A stretch of 64,000 nucleotides of DNA from Alistipes sp. CHKCI003 (GCF_900021155.1 NZ_FCNT01000079.1:1-64000); one strand, 5' to 3'. Shown: positions 18,548-28,438, counted from the first letter of the stretch. The notes: generated from the sequence alone by a model not told the origin. Numbers and translations: made by a program.

Positions 18548-19168
18548 CTAATAACCCGTCAACGGATCGCAATCGGTCAAATCGGTGCCATAACGACTGG
18601 CGTCTTTGGGATTCTCGATGAGATTCCAGATCGTTTGCAGTCCGACCGTTTCGGCTCCGAGACCGAGCTCCTCGCGCGTGTATTCCCTGACGGGCGCTTC
18701 GAAAACGACTCTGTCCTCTTCGACCGAAACCGGCTTGAGCTCCGCATCTGCGAACCAGCCGTTCCGGAGTTTGTCGCGTGTGGCGGTCAGCAGGAGCACC
18801 TGAGCGGTCGGATCGTATTTGTAAGTATATGCGTTCGAAAGACTTTTCGTCTCCTGTCCGTCGTAGACCGTGTATTTGCGGATCACGCCGTCGCCGCGCA
18901 TGTAGAATACGCCGAGGTCTTCGTCGAAGGTGGGGTAGGTTTTCTGATTCTCGATCCCGACGGCCTCCTGAAGATCCGAGAGGGATTTGTCTTTCGAGAC
19001 GACGGTCTGTCCGTCCTGCATGACGATGGGGTAGGTCGTCTCCTTCCAGTAGTTGCCCGTGAGGATCGGGTTCAGATCGGGAAAGACGACTCCTTCGTCT
19101 TTGGAGTCGTCGCAGGCCGCTGCGAGAAACAGTCCCGCGAGAAGCAGTAAGAAGTTCGGTTTTCTCAT
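18548..19168 (-). CDS. Hypothetical lipoprotein, 206 residues
   Basis: No family is recognised. Residues 1-19 form a lipoprotein signal with lipobox LAAAC, so Cys19 should be lipidated; the following DDSKDEG is acidic. The mature part looks like a small beta-rich domain (YWKETTYPIVMQDGQTVV, GVFYMRGDGVIRKYTVYDG, YTYKYDPTAQVLLLTATRD), resembling DUF-type extracellular domains of Bacteroidota gut lipoproteins. It is monocistronic, with its own terminator and a promoter whose spacer contains ten consecutive G, making phase-variable expression possible. Confidence 0.85.
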   Translation of the reverse strand: MRKPNFLLLLAGLFLAAACDDSKDEGVVFPDLNPILTGNYWKETTYPIVMQDGQTVVSKDKSLSDLQEAVGIENQKTYPTFDEDLGVFYMRGDGVIRKYTVYDGQETKSLSNAYTYKYDPTAQVLLLTATRDKLRNGWFADAELKPVSVEEDRVVFEAPVREYTREELGLGAETVGLQTIWNLIENPKDASRYGTDLTDCDPLTGY

Positions 19169-19230
19169 AAATCGAGGTTTTAAGGTTGTCTGGAGTGCGG
19201 ATAAAAACGTTATTTTACCGCTTTCGTTTA

Positions 19231-19261
19231 CAAATGTAATAAATTCCCCCCCCCCTCCAAA
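19231..19261 (-). promoter_or_regulatory. Lipoprotein promoter with G10 tract in the spacer
   Basis: On the minus strand TTTG (complement of 19258-19261) and TACATTTG (complement of 19231-19238) are separated by exactly 19 bases (19239-19257), and ten of these are a G run (19246-19255). The -7 box lies about 63 bases before the start codon. Confidence 0.75.
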
Positions 19262-19351
19262 GTTTTTCGCAAAAAGTTCGACGGCTTTATGCGTTTTTTA
19301 TTTTCCGTTTGTTCTGCGGCGGTTTCTCGGGCCGCTCTTTGCATCGGAGAT

Positions 19352-19384
19352 TTTGGCGCATGTGGAGAAAAATTGCTATTTTTG
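19352..19384 (+). promoter_or_regulatory. cysS promoter
   Basis: TTTG at 19352-19355, a 21-base spacer and TATTTTTG at 19377-19384, 17 bases before the cysS ATG. Confidence 0.8.
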
Positions 19385-19401
19385 CAGAAAATTCGCTGTT
19401 T

Positions 19402-20877
19402 ATGGAATCCAAACCGGTCCTTTATAATACGCTCACCCGCCGCAAGGAGGTGTTCGAGCCCATCGATCCGCCCCATGTAGGCATGTACGTCTGCGGTCCC
19501 ACGGTCTACGGCGACCCCCATTTGGGCCATGCCCGTCCGGCCGTAACGTTCGATCTGCTGTTCCGCTACCTCCGCTCGCTGGGCTACAAGGTGCGTTACG
19601 TGCGCAACATCACCGACGTGGGCCATCTGGAGCACGACGCCGACGAGGGCGAGGACAAGATCGCCCGAAAGGCGCGGCTCGAACAGCTCGAACCGATGGA
19701 GGTGGCGCACTACTACACGGAGCGCTACCACCGCGCGATGGATGCGCTGAACGTGCTCTCGCCCTCGATCGAACCCCATGCTTCGGGACACATCATCGAG
19801 CAGATCGAGTTCGTGAAACGGATTTTGGCCGACGGCTTCGCCTACGAGTCGAACGGCTCGGTCTATTTCGATGTGGAGGCTTACAACCGGAAATACCGCT
19901 ACGGCATACTCTCGGGCCGCAATCTGGACGACATCGTGGCCAACACGCGCGAATTGGACGGCCAGAACGACAAGCGCCGTTCGTTCGACTTCGCCCTGTG
20001 GAAGAAGGCGGCGCCCGGGCACATCATGCACTGGCCCTCGCCGTGGGGCGAGGGATTTCCGGGCTGGCACATGGAGTGTTCGGCCATGAGTACGAAATAT
20101 CTGGGCGAGCGGTTCGACATCCACGGCGGCGGCATGGACCTCATGTTCCCCCACCACGAGTGCGAGATCGCGCAGTCGACGGCCGCGCTCGGCCACGATT
20201 CGGCGAAATACTGGGTGCACAACAACATGATTACGATCAACGGGCAGAAGATGGGCAAGTCGCTGGGCAACTTCATCACCCTCGAAGAGCTTTTCGGCGG
20301 GACGCACCGGCTGCTCGCGCAAGCCTATTCGCCCATGACGATCCGTTTCTTCGTGCTGCAGGCCCACTACCGTTCGACGCTCGATTTCTCGAACGAAGCG
20401 CTGCAGGCTGCCGAGAAGGGCCTCGACCGTCTGATGAAGGGCATCGAGACCCTTTCGAAACTCCGACCCGCGGCCGTGTCGACGGCCGATCCGGCGGAGC
20501 TGGAGCGTCGCTGCGCCGAGGCCATGGCCGACGACCTGAACTCGCCGATGGTGATTTCGGCCCTGTTCGACTGGGTGCGTATCGTCAATCAGGCTGCCGA
20601 AGGAGTGCAGACTTTCACGGAGGCCGATCTCGAAAAGCTCCGGTCGCTCTTCGCCCGCTATGCGTTCGACATCCTCGGCCTGCGCGACGAGAAGGCTACC
20701 GGAACCGCCTCGGGGCGCGACTACATCACGCCTCTGGTGGAGATGCTGCTCGACGAACGCCTCAAGGCCCGTGCCGCGAAGGATTGGGCCGCCTCGGACC
20801 GCATCCGCGACGGACTTGCCGCGGCCGGAATCCGTGTCAAGGACCGCAAGGACGGTTCGGACTGGGAGCTGGAATAG
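19402..20877 (+). CDS. cysS: Cysteine--tRNA ligase
   Basis: Class I aminoacyl-tRNA synthetase, 491 residues. The zinc ligand Cys31 in YVCGPTVYG, the HIGH-type motif HLGH at 40-43, the zinc-site segments MECSAMS and HHECEIAQ, and KMGKS (KMSKS variant, about 283-287) are all present, followed by the DALR-type helical C-terminus. ATG 19402 ([10 protein letters not shown]) fits the family start and lies 17 bases behind the -7 box. In-frame sequence further upstream includes the promoter and is excluded. Confidence 0.97.
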   Translation: MESKPVLYNTLTRRKEVFEPIDPPHVGMYVCGPTVYGDPHLGHARPAVTFDLLFRYLRSLGYKVRYVRNITDVGHLEHDADEGEDKIARKARLEQLEPMEVAHYYTERYHRAMDALNVLSPSIEPHASGHIIEQIEFVKRILADGFAYESNGSVYFDVEAYNRKYRYGILSGRNLDDIVANTRELDGQNDKRRSFDFALWKKAAPGHIMHWPSPWGEGFPGWHMECSAMSTKYLGERFDIHGGGMDLMFPHHECEIAQSTAALGHDSAKYWVHNNMITINGQKMGKSLGNFITLEELFGGTHRLLAQAYSPMTIRFFVLQAHYRSTLDFSNEALQAAEKGLDRLMKGIETLSKLRPAAVSTADPAELERRCAEAMADDLNSPMVISALFDWVRIVNQAAEGVQTFTEADLEKLRSLFARYAFDILGLRDEKATGTASGRDYITPLVEMLLDERLKARAAKDWAASDRIRDGLAAAGIRVKDRKDGSDWELE

Positions 20878-21380
20878 ATACCGGCGGCCGGCGATACCAT
20901 CGGGACCGGGACGTAAGGCGCGGAGTCCGGACCGCCCGGAATCATAGGACGGACGGCGGCCGTCCGGCGGACCTCGGAGAGGACCGGAGGCGTTCGGGAA
21001 ACCGGAGCGGTCGGTGGGGATGCGTTTCGCGTGCGGAGCATAGTCTTCGAGGAGAGGCGTCGGGGCGCAGTCTCCCGCGGGCGGGCTGTTCGGTGGGACG
21101 CCTCGGGTGTTTTCGTCCGAACGTATTTCGCGGAGCAGGCGATCGCGGGGGGGGGCGACGCGCCGGCGGCACGTCGAGAAACGGGGCCTCGGAGAGGGCC
21201 GGCGTCGGAGAGTTCGCCCTTGTCCGGCTCATACCGGGACGGGCGTCGCACGGGGCGGATCCGGCAGCGTATCGCAGGAGCGTTCTCTTTCGGACCGTTC
21301 CGTGTCCGACCGCAGAAGGCTCTCTTCCGGCCGGGTCGGTACCCGACGGTTTTACAAATAATTAAGATAATGACTCGATA
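20878..21380 (+). other. Intergenic region, no gene seen
   Basis: GC-rich spacer between cysS and the MATE gene. The only notable item is a run of nine G at 21147-21155. No TAnnTTTG box or terminator hairpin is convincing. Confidence 0.5.
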
Positions 21381-22772
21381 ATGAATGCAATAAAAGGAGC
21401 GGCTGCGGAACTCGGGACCGAACGCATCCGCAAACTGCTCGTTCAATATGCCGTGCCGGCGATCATCGCGATGACCGCTTCGTCGCTTTACAACATGATC
21501 GACAGCATCTTCATCGGGCATGGCGTGGGGCCGATGGCGATTTCGGGACTGGCGCTTACGTTCCCGCTGATGAACCTCGCCGCGGCGTTCGGTTCGCTGG
21601 TGGGCGTGGGTGCCGCGACGCTCGTGTCGATGCGTCTGGGGCAGCGCGATTACGAATCCGCGCAGAATATTCTGGGGAATGTGCTGGTACTCAATCTGAT
21701 CGTCGGCGTCGTATTCGGCGCGGCCGCCCTCGTGTTCCTCGATCCGATCCTCTATTTCTTCGGTGCGAGCGACGCGACGATCGGCTATGCGCGCGATTAC
21801 ATGCAGATCATCCTGCTGGGCAACGTCATCACTCATATGTACCTCGGACTGAATGCCGTGCTGCGGGCTTCGGGCCATCCGCGCAAGTCGATGTACGCCA
21901 CGATCAACACGGTCGTCATCAATGCCGTGCTCGACCCGATCTTCATCTTCTGGTTCGGCTGGGGGATCGAGGGCGCGGCCGTCGCCACGGTGCTCGCGCA
22001 GGTCGTGTCGCTCGTGTGGCAGTTCCGTCTTCTGTCCGACAAGGAGGAGCTGCTCCACTTCCGGCGGGGCATCTACCGCCTGCGCCGGAAGATCGTGGGC
22101 AATATCTTCGCCATCGGCATGTCGCCCTTTCTGATGAACCTCGCGGCGTGCTTCATCGTGATTCTCATCAACAAGGGTCTCAAGGAGTATGGCGGCGACC
22201 TCAACATCGGCGCCTACGGCATCGTCAACCGTCTGGGCTTCTTTTTCGTGATGGTGGTCATGGGCATCAATCAGGGCATGCAGCCCATCGCCGGATACAA
22301 TTTCGGCGCCCGGCAGTTCGACCGCGTGAACCGCGTGCTGAAGCTGACGATCATCGGCGCCACGTGCGTTACTACGGCGGGCTTCCTGCTCGGCGAGCTG
22401 GCGCCGCGGCTGGCCGTCTCGGCCTTCACGAACGATCCCGAGCTGATCCGCCTTTCGGCGGAGGGGATGCGGATCGTCTTCCTCTGCTTCCCGATCATCG
22501 GATTCCAGATGGTTACGACCAACTTCTTCCAGAGCATCGGCATGGCCGGCAAGGCGATCTTCCTGTCGCTCTCGCGGCAGCTGCTCTTCCTCCTGCCCGG
22601 GCTGTTGTTCCTGCCCCGCATTTTCGACGAATACACCCGCTGGGACGGCAGTTGGGGCGTGTGGTGCGCCATGCCGCTCTCGGACTTGCTGGCCTCGATC
22701 GTCGCTGCCTGCATGCTCGCCTACCAGTTCCGGCGATTCAGGGCGCAGAAAGCGGCTCGGACCCACCGATAA
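21381..22772 (+). CDS. MATE family efflux transporter
   Basis: Inner-membrane Na+ or H+ antiporter of the multidrug and toxic compound extrusion family, 463 residues with twelve predicted TM segments in two MatE repeats. Typical features are the opening IRKLLVQYAVPAIIAMTASSLYNMIDSIFIG, the loop between repeats, and QGMQPIAGYNFGARQFDRV in the second half. The substrate is unknown. The next gene follows after only six bases, and prfB after that, so the three probably form one transcript. Confidence 0.92.
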   Translation: MNAIKGAAAELGTERIRKLLVQYAVPAIIAMTASSLYNMIDSIFIGHGVGPMAISGLALTFPLMNLAAAFGSLVGVGAATLVSMRLGQRDYESAQNILGNVLVLNLIVGVVFGAAALVFLDPILYFFGASDATIGYARDYMQIILLGNVITHMYLGLNAVLRASGHPRKSMYATINTVVINAVLDPIFIFWFGWGIEGAAVATVLAQVVSLVWQFRLLSDKEELLHFRRGIYRLRRKIVGNIFAIGMSPFLMNLAACFIVILINKGLKEYGGDLNIGAYGIVNRLGFFFVMVVMGINQGMQPIAGYNFGARQFDRVNRVLKLTIIGATCVTTAGFLLGELAPRLAVSAFTNDPELIRLSAEGMRIVFLCFPIIGFQMVTTNFFQSIGMAGKAIFLSLSRQLLFLLPGLLFLPRIFDEYTRWDGSWGVWCAMPLSDLLASIVAACMLAYQFRRFRAQKAARTHR

Positions 22773-22778
22773 TAACGC

Positions 22779-23435
22779 ATGGATATGGATCAGGATCAAT
22801 TTTTCATCAACATCGGCCGTCAGTTGGGCAGCGGCGGCAAGGCCGTAAGCGAGATCATCGCCCGCCGGCTGGGCGTGAAGCTCTACGACAAACAGCTCAT
22901 CAACCTCGCGGCCGAGCAGAGCGGCATCTGTCCCGAGGTGTTCGAGAAAGCCGACGAGAAGGAGTCGCGCAGCGTGCTTTCCACGCTGATCGGTTATCTG
23001 CGGGCGCCCTTTGCGGGCGACGACGGCGGTTTGACGGACGTGCTGAGCAGCGAAGCGCTCTTCAAGATCCAGAGCGACGTGATCCGCGACGTGGCTGCGC
23101 GCGAGTCGTGCGTGTTCGTAGGGCGGTGCGCCGACTACATCCTGCGCGACCGTCCGCGCGTGCTGAACGTCTTCATCGCCTCGGGCCGCGCCGAACGCCG
23201 CGACCGGCTCTGCCGCCTGCACGGCATCGCGCCTGCGGCGGCCGAAGAGCTGATGGACCGTACGGACGCGAAACGGGCCTCCTACTACAATTATTTCAGC
23301 CACGGGACGTGGGGCATGGCGGCGACCTACCATCTGTGCGTCGATTCCTCGGTGCTGGGGGTCGAAGGCACGGCCGACTTCGTGCTGGAATACGCGGCGC
23401 GCAAATTGGGTGTGAAACCCGCGGAAGAGCAATAA
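22779..23435 (+). CDS. Cytidylate-kinase-like family protein
   Basis: The 218-residue protein resembles the Cytidylate_kin2 family. The P-loop-like segment INIGRQLGSGGKAVSEIIARRLG (10-32) is followed by LYDKQLINLAAEQSG, a central VFVGRCADYILRDRP, and an arginine-rich lid-like region (SGRAERRDRLCRLHG). The nucleotide-binding fold is well supported, but the true substrate is not. The housekeeping CMP kinase (cmk) is a separate family. It sits between the MATE gene and prfB in a compact operon. Confidence 0.85.
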   Translation: MDMDQDQFFINIGRQLGSGGKAVSEIIARRLGVKLYDKQLINLAAEQSGICPEVFEKADEKESRSVLSTLIGYLRAPFAGDDGGLTDVLSSEALFKIQSDVIRDVAARESCVFVGRCADYILRDRPRVLNVFIASGRAERRDRLCRLHGIAPAAAEELMDRTDAKRASYYNYFSHGTWGMAATYHLCVDSSVLGVEGTADFVLEYAARKLGVKPAEEQ

Positions 23436-23446
23436 CGGAAACGACT

Positions 23447-24559
23447 ATGATACTTGCGGAACAAATCAAGGAGCTGACCGAGCGCACCGCGCAGCTCGAA
23501 CGCTATCTGAACATCGAACAGAAACGCATCGACCTGCGCAACGAGGAGGAGAAGACGCAGGAACCCGATTTTTGGAACGATCCGGACAAGGCGCGCAAGC
23601 AGTTGCAGAAGGTGGCGTCGATCAAATCGTGGGTCGAGGAGTACGACGCCGTGCGCAAGGATGTCGAGGATCTCCGGCTCATGCCCGACTTCGTGAAGGA
23701 GGGCGTGATGACCGACGCAGAGATGGACGACCACTATGCGCGGACGCTGGAGCGCGTCGGCGCACTCGAAATGCGCAACATGCTGCGCCGCGAGGAGGAC
23801 AAGCTCGGAGCCGTCATGGACATCAACGCCGGGGCCGGCGGCACCGAGGCGCTCGACTGGGCGCAGATGCTCGTGCGGATGTACACCCGCTGGGGCGAGG
23901 CGCACGGCTATAAGGTCAGGGTGCTCGACTGTCAGGCGGGCGAGGAGGTGGGAATCAAATCGTGTACGCTCGAATTCGAGGGCGAATACGCCTACGGTTA
24001 CCTCAAGAGCGAAAACGGCGTGCACCGCATGGTGCGCCTCTCGCCCTTCAATGCCAACAACAAGCGCCAGACGACGTTCGTGTCGGTCTTCGTGTCGCCT
24101 GCGGTGGACGATACGATCGAGATCACGGTCAACCCGTCGGACATCGAGTGGGACACGTTCCGTTCGAGCGGCGCGGGCGGTCAGAACGTCAACAAGGTGG
24201 AGACGGCCGTGCGTCTGCGCTACCACGGCAAGGACCCCGATACGGGCGAACCGGTGGAGTTCCTGATCGAGAACATGGAGACCCGCTCGCAGCTGATGAA
24301 CCGCGAGAACGCCATGCGGCTGCTGAAATGCAAGCTCTACCAGCGCGAGCTGGACAAACGCATGGCGACGCAGCAGGCGCTCGAAGCTTCGAAAAAACGC
24401 ATCGAGTGGGGCTCGCAGATTCGTTCCTACGTCTTCGACGACCGGCGTGTGAAGGACCACCGCACGGGGGTGCAGACTTCGTGCGTGGAGGCGGTGATGG
24501 ACGGCGATATAGACGCTTTCATCAAGGCCTACCTGATGGAGTTCGGAGGCGAAGCCTGA
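23447..24559 (+). CDS. prfB: Peptide chain release factor 2
   Basis: RF2 recognises UAA and UGA stops and triggers peptide release. The 370-residue protein has the codon-recognition tripeptide SPF at 199-201 and the catalytic GGQ at 244-246. It is read in one frame from ATG 23447. At the place where many bacteria have an autoregulatory +1 frameshift (UGA after the YL of the first helix), this gene reads CTGAAC in frame, so that control is absent. It starts 11 bases after the kinase-like gene. Confidence 0.95.
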   Translation: MILAEQIKELTERTAQLERYLNIEQKRIDLRNEEEKTQEPDFWNDPDKARKQLQKVASIKSWVEEYDAVRKDVEDLRLMPDFVKEGVMTDAEMDDHYARTLERVGALEMRNMLRREEDKLGAVMDINAGAGGTEALDWAQMLVRMYTRWGEAHGYKVRVLDCQAGEEVGIKSCTLEFEGEYAYGYLKSENGVHRMVRLSPFNANNKRQTTFVSVFVSPAVDDTIEITVNPSDIEWDTFRSSGAGGQNVNKVETAVRLRYHGKDPDTGEPVEFLIENMETRSQLMNRENAMRLLKCKLYQRELDKRMATQQALEASKKRIEWGSQIRSYVFDDRRVKDHRTGVQTSCVEAVMDGDIDAFIKAYLMEFGGEA

Positions 24560-24592
24560 GGGACGCTGCCCGCAGAAACGGCCGAACGCTCC

Positions 24593-24637
24593 GCGGCTGC
24601 CGCCGATCGTCTTTTCGAGGATCGGATCGGCGGCCGC
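24593..24637 (+). terminator. Hairpin downstream of prfB
   Basis: GCGGCTGCCGCCGATC (24593-24608) pairs with 24625-24637 with a small bulge. It lies 33 bases after the prfB stop. No T-run follows, so it is a probable but not canonical terminator. Confidence 0.5.
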
Positions 24638-25454
24638 AGGTGTTTCGGATCATCGGCGGCGAATCGCCGCGGTGGTGTGGGTGTCCGGTGCGGGGCGTTG
24701 TCAGGCCGCGGCAGAGAGCGCATGGATTCGTGCCGAGCCTCCGGTTCGTTGCGAGCGCTCCTTTCGCAGCGGGGCGTGTTCCCGTCTCGGCGTTTCGCGG
24801 GGGCGCGTCCGGATTGCGCACGAGGCTGCCCGACGAGCCGAAGGCAGTCTCTTTTGATGCGGGGTTGTGCGTTCGGGAACGTATTCCGATCTGCGATTCT
24901 CGGATAGGTCCGGCGGGTCTGCCGGACGATCGTATCCGGGTGCCGGACGAAACCGACGTGCGGCTCCGGCCGGAGCCGCACCTGTTCCGTCGGAACACCC
25001 CGATCCTGTTGCGTAGCTCGTCTCCGGTGCGCCGCGTGCGCAGAAAGGCGTGCTGCGGAAATATCGACCGTCGTTTCCGGCGCATATCGCTGCCGTCCGC
25101 ATCCGCTGGTCGTGTTTGCAGTCCCGGCCCGCTGACGGATCGTGCGTAGGGGCGAAGGGAGGCCGGGACAGTACGGATTGCTGCTCCGCCGCGCGGGTAC
25201 GAGGTCCGTTCGCCCTGCCGAACGAAATGCTGTGCGGAGACTGCTGCGGATGCGGGACGGGCGATCCGCACTGCGGGGTGGACCCGGTCGGGGCTCGCCG
25301 TGCGCACAAGGATCGTTGCCTTTTTATTCGGAGGGGGCTTGCGGCGGGAGAATGAAATGGCTGGATCCGGGAGGAGGGCGGAACATCTGTTCGGCCGCAT
25401 CGGCCGAATGTGGTGCGGGAAGCGGGTGCCGCATGAATTTTGCGGCGAATGTCC
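24638..25454. other. About 800 bp without a recognisable gene
   Basis: Open frames exist on both strands, but all are Arg/Ala/Pro-rich, lack domain-like patterns and look like chance ORFs of GC-rich DNA. No RNA gene or repeat is recognised. Confidence 0.5.
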
Positions 25455-25462
25455 TATCTTTG
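25455..25462 (+). promoter_or_regulatory. -7 box of the namZ-like gene
   Basis: TATCTTTG, six bases before the start codon, so the transcript would be almost leaderless. No -33 TTTG is seen at normal spacing. Confidence 0.6.
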
Positions 25463-25467
25463 TCCGC

Positions 25468-26883
25468 ATGAAACGAATCTTGTTTGTCTTGTGTGTGTCA
25501 TGGAGTGCCGTCGCCGTGTGGGCGCAGCCTTCCGATTCGCTCTGGCGGACGAGGGGGCGATGCACGGGCGCGACGGATGTTTGCGGGGCCGTGCAGGTCG
25601 GCATGACCGATACGGCAGCCTATTTTCCCCTTTTGCGCGGACGGCGCGTGGCCGTGCTGGCCAATCATACCGCCGTAGCGGAGCGCTCCTCGATCGGCGC
25701 CCCTGCGGCGGCCGGAAGTCGCCTCGAAGCACCGGGGCGCTCGCAGTCGGCCGCTGCGTGCTCCGGTGCCGGCGGTTTCGCCGACCGTGCTTCCGAAATC
25801 CGTTGGGGCTGCGGCTCGGGAGTATGCGGCCGCAACGGTTCGGGCCTTGGCAGCCGCTCCGCTTCGGCCGGTCCCGGAGCTTCCGATGGCCAGCTGCACC
25901 TCGTGGACCTGCTGCACGCCTGCGGCTTCGACGTGCGCGGGATATTCGCTCCAGAACACGGATTCCGCGGCACGGCCGACGCGGGCGAGGCGGTGCCGGG
26001 CGGCACGGATGCGGCGACGGGCATTCCGGTCCTTTCGCTCTACGACGGGCGGACGCTGCGTCCTTCGCCCGAGGCGATGCGTTCGTTCGACGTGCTGGTG
26101 GTCGACATGCAGGATGTGGGGCTCAGGTTCTACACCTACTACATCGCCATGCTCCGCATGATGGATGCCTGTGCCGACAGCGGCCGCGAGGTGATCGTGC
26201 TCGACCGCCCCAATCCGAACGGGCATCATGTCGACGGCCCCGTCCTCGACATGCGTTACGAATCGGGGGTCGGAGCACTTCCCGTGCCGGTTCTGCACGG
26301 ACTGACGATGGGCGAAATCGCCCGCATGGCCGTGGGCGAGGGGTGGTGCGGACCCTGCGCGCTGACCGTGGTCAGATGCCGGGGTTATGCCCGCGATATG
26401 CCCTATGCGCTTCCGGTCGCCCCTTCGCCCAATCTGCCCACGCAGCGGTCCGTATACCTCTATCCGTCGCTCGGTCTCTTCGAGGGGACGGTGGTGAGCG
26501 TGGGACGCGGGACGGAGAAGCCGTTCGAACTGTACGGACATCCCGATCTGAAGGGGTATGCGTTTTCGTTCGTACCTCGTCCGACGGCCGGTGCCGGACA
26601 TCCGCCTTTCGAGGGCATGCGCTGCTACGGGGAGGACCTGAGCGCAATGCCTGAGGCCGAGGCGCGGACCGTGGGGCTGAATCTCGAATACCTCGTGGAG
26701 GTTTACCGGAAGCTCGGGATCGGGGAACGGTTTTTCACCCCGATGTTCGAGAAGCTCGTTGGCGTGGATTGGGTGCGCGAAATGATCGTCGCAGGGGCCT
26801 CGGCCGAAGAGATCCGTGCACGCTGGCAGGGCGACGTCGAGCGGTTCCGCCGACTGAGGTCCGGCTATTTGCTCTACGAATGA
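25468..26883 (+). CDS. namZ: Exo-beta-N-acetylmuramidase NamZ family (DUF1343) protein
   Basis: Exported glycosidase of the DUF1343 family, which releases terminal N-acetylmuramic acid from peptidoglycan fragments. The 471-residue product has a signal peptide (1-19, ending VWA-Q), then GRRVAVLANHTAV (59-70), HLVDLLHACGFDVRGIFAPEHGFRG (144-168), VVDMQDVGLRFYTYY, VLDRPNPNG, PNLPT and FEGTVVSVGRGTEKPFE, all family hallmarks. Between ANHTAV and HLVDLL, where relatives have only a short link, this protein has about 70 extra Ser/Gly/Ala/Cys-rich residues (71-140). ATG 25468 starts the signal peptide. Confidence 0.9.
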   Translation: MKRILFVLCVSWSAVAVWAQPSDSLWRTRGRCTGATDVCGAVQVGMTDTAAYFPLLRGRRVAVLANHTAVAERSSIGAPAAAGSRLEAPGRSQSAAACSGAGGFADRASEIRWGCGSGVCGRNGSGLGSRSASAGPGASDGQLHLVDLLHACGFDVRGIFAPEHGFRGTADAGEAVPGGTDAATGIPVLSLYDGRTLRPSPEAMRSFDVLVVDMQDVGLRFYTYYIAMLRMMDACADSGREVIVLDRPNPNGHHVDGPVLDMRYESGVGALPVPVLHGLTMGEIARMAVGEGWCGPCALTVVRCRGYARDMPYALPVAPSPNLPTQRSVYLYPSLGLFEGTVVSVGRGTEKPFELYGHPDLKGYAFSFVPRPTAGAGHPPFEGMRCYGEDLSAMPEAEARTVGLNLEYLVEVYRKLGIGERFFTPMFEKLVGVDWVREMIVAGASAEEIRARWQGDVERFRRLRSGYLLYE

Positions 26884-27363
26884 ACATCCGTCCGGCGAGC
26901 GTGAAAGACGCGCTTCGTTCGCCGCGAGGGGCCGATCCGGCTCCGGATTCTTCGTCGGTTCTCCGAAACGGCCCTTTTCGATAGGCAGAGTGCCCGAACC
27001 GAGTATCGCCCGAAGACGACCGGAGCGAATCCCGCAGGCATTGAAAATCCGAATACCTGTCGACCGTTACCTTTCCCGCAGCGGTTCCATCGGAGAGGCG
27101 CGGAGCCGCTGCCGATATTCTCCGCCGGCGGCGGAGGGGGCGTGCCGGGGCGTCTCTCGGGCGGTCGTATCTTTGGGTCGGGGCACTTCTCTCGTCCGCA
27201 CCGAAAGAGCCGCCGTGCGGAGAGCCTCTGCGGGCGGAGGAACTCCCCGCGGTGGAGGTGCTGCCGGAAGCTGCGGGAAGAGGCGCTGTCTGCGGATGGA
27301 CCTGACGAAGAGCCCGCGGAGCGGTTGGGGGAGGCCGTATGCCCCCCCTCCTTCTTGCCGGCG
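26884..27363. other. Intergenic region, nothing recognised
   Basis: 480 GC-rich bases between converging genes. No gene, repeat or clear terminator hairpin could be identified. Confidence 0.4.
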
Positions 27364-27945
27364 CTAAAGGACGGTCTCGATGCGATCCGCCGCAGTGATC
27401 GGACGCACGACGCGGCAGGGGTTTCCGAAGGCGATCACGCCTGCCGGTATGTCGTGCGTTACGACGCTCCCCGCGCCGATCACCGACCCGCTGCCGATCC
27501 TCACCCCCTGCATCACGACCGTGTTGCCGCCGATCCAGACGTCGTCGCCGATCGTGATCGGCCGCGAGCGCATGATGCCCGCATTGCGCTGCCCGGCGTC
27601 GAGGGCGTGCGTTACGGTGTAGAGCCCGACGTTCGGGCCGATGAAGACGTGGTTGCCGATCGTAACGGGTGCCTCGTCGAGGATCGTGAGGTTGTAGTTG
27701 CCGACGAAATGGTCGCCGATCGCGATCTGCGTGCCGAAGTCGCAGTGGAACGGGCTGTGGATGATGCAATCCCGGCCCAAGCGGGCGAAGAGCCCGCGGA
27801 GGATGGCTTCGCGCTCCGCCGTGCTGGAGGGCGGCAGTTGGTTGAAACGGAACATCAGCTCTTCGGTCCGGCGGAGCGCTTCGCCGATCTGAGGACGGAT
27901 GGCGTGGCACCATGCGCCCGATTTCATCTTTTCGAGATCGTCCAT
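27364..27945 (-). CDS. Sugar O-acetyltransferase (maltose/galactoside acetyltransferase type)
   Basis: Cytoplasmic trimeric left-handed beta-helix acetyltransferase using acetyl-CoA. The 193 residues show the N-terminal maltose-acetyltransferase helical cap (MKSGAWCHAIRPQIGEALRRTEELMFRFNQ), then hexapeptide repeats (IAIGDH, VTIGNHVFIG, ITIGDDVWIGGNTVV, VRIGSGSVIGAGSVV). The catalytic His113 is in YTVTHALDAGQRN. Length fits the LacA/Maa family (about 185-205). The acceptor sugar is unknown. No obvious promoter is seen. Confidence 0.92.
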   Translation of the reverse strand: MDDLEKMKSGAWCHAIRPQIGEALRRTEELMFRFNQLPPSSTAEREAILRGLFARLGRDCIIHSPFHCDFGTQIAIGDHFVGNYNLTILDEAPVTIGNHVFIGPNVGLYTVTHALDAGQRNAGIMRSRPITIGDDVWIGGNTVVMQGVRIGSGSVIGAGSVVTHDIPAGVIAFGNPCRVVRPITAADRIETVL

Positions 27946-28438
27946 GCGGTCGTTTTTAGCGGTTGTCTTCTTTACGGTGCGGCAGGGGCCCTGTCGTGTA
28001 GGAGCTTGTTCGTCGGGCGGTCTGCTTTCGGGTTCCGGTCGCCGGGCAGCCCTCCGCGACCGTGCGGTGCGGAGAACCGTGGCCTCTGCTGCGCCGTGCC
28101 TCCTCCGCCGGTCGGAGCCGGGCGGCTCGGTCGCGCGTTCCGCTCGAAAAGGTCGTGAAGGGTGTGTTTCGGGTGCGGGACGATCGCGAGGCGCGGTCTG
28201 TCTTTAGCGTGCGATTCCGAAAATACGCATTCCGTCGGCAGCAGCGGCCTTTCTGCGACTTCGATGCCTTTGCGGCATCTCTTCCCCGCCCCGCATGATG
28301 TCCGGCGGTATTTCAAGTCTTCCCTGCGGAGCCTGTGCAGCATCTTTTCCGAGCCTTGCATAGTGTCTTTTCACTCTTCCTTTTGGGGCGCTCTCCCGGT
28401 GTCTTTCCCGCACCTCTCCCATAGCCCCCCCCCTTCGT
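27946..28438. other. Intergenic region with C9 run
   Basis: The right half (about 28320-28440) is strongly pyrimidine-rich on the plus strand and ends in nine C (28425-28433), five bases before the end of the beta-lactamase gene. No gene is supported. Confidence 0.5.

Noticed and set aside
20721..23432. A 903-codon minus-strand frame opposite cysS, MATE and the kinase-like gene
   Set aside because: Antisense shadow; the real genes on the plus strand have full family motifs.
23500..23520. Programmed +1 frameshift of RF2
   Set aside because: The prfB frame is continuous from ATG 23447. The expected site reads CTGAAC in frame, so no recoding is needed.
24522..25604. A 360-residue minus-strand ORF after prfB
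   Set aside because: Ser/Arg/Pro-rich, overlaps the ends of prfB and the namZ-like gene, and shows no family motif.
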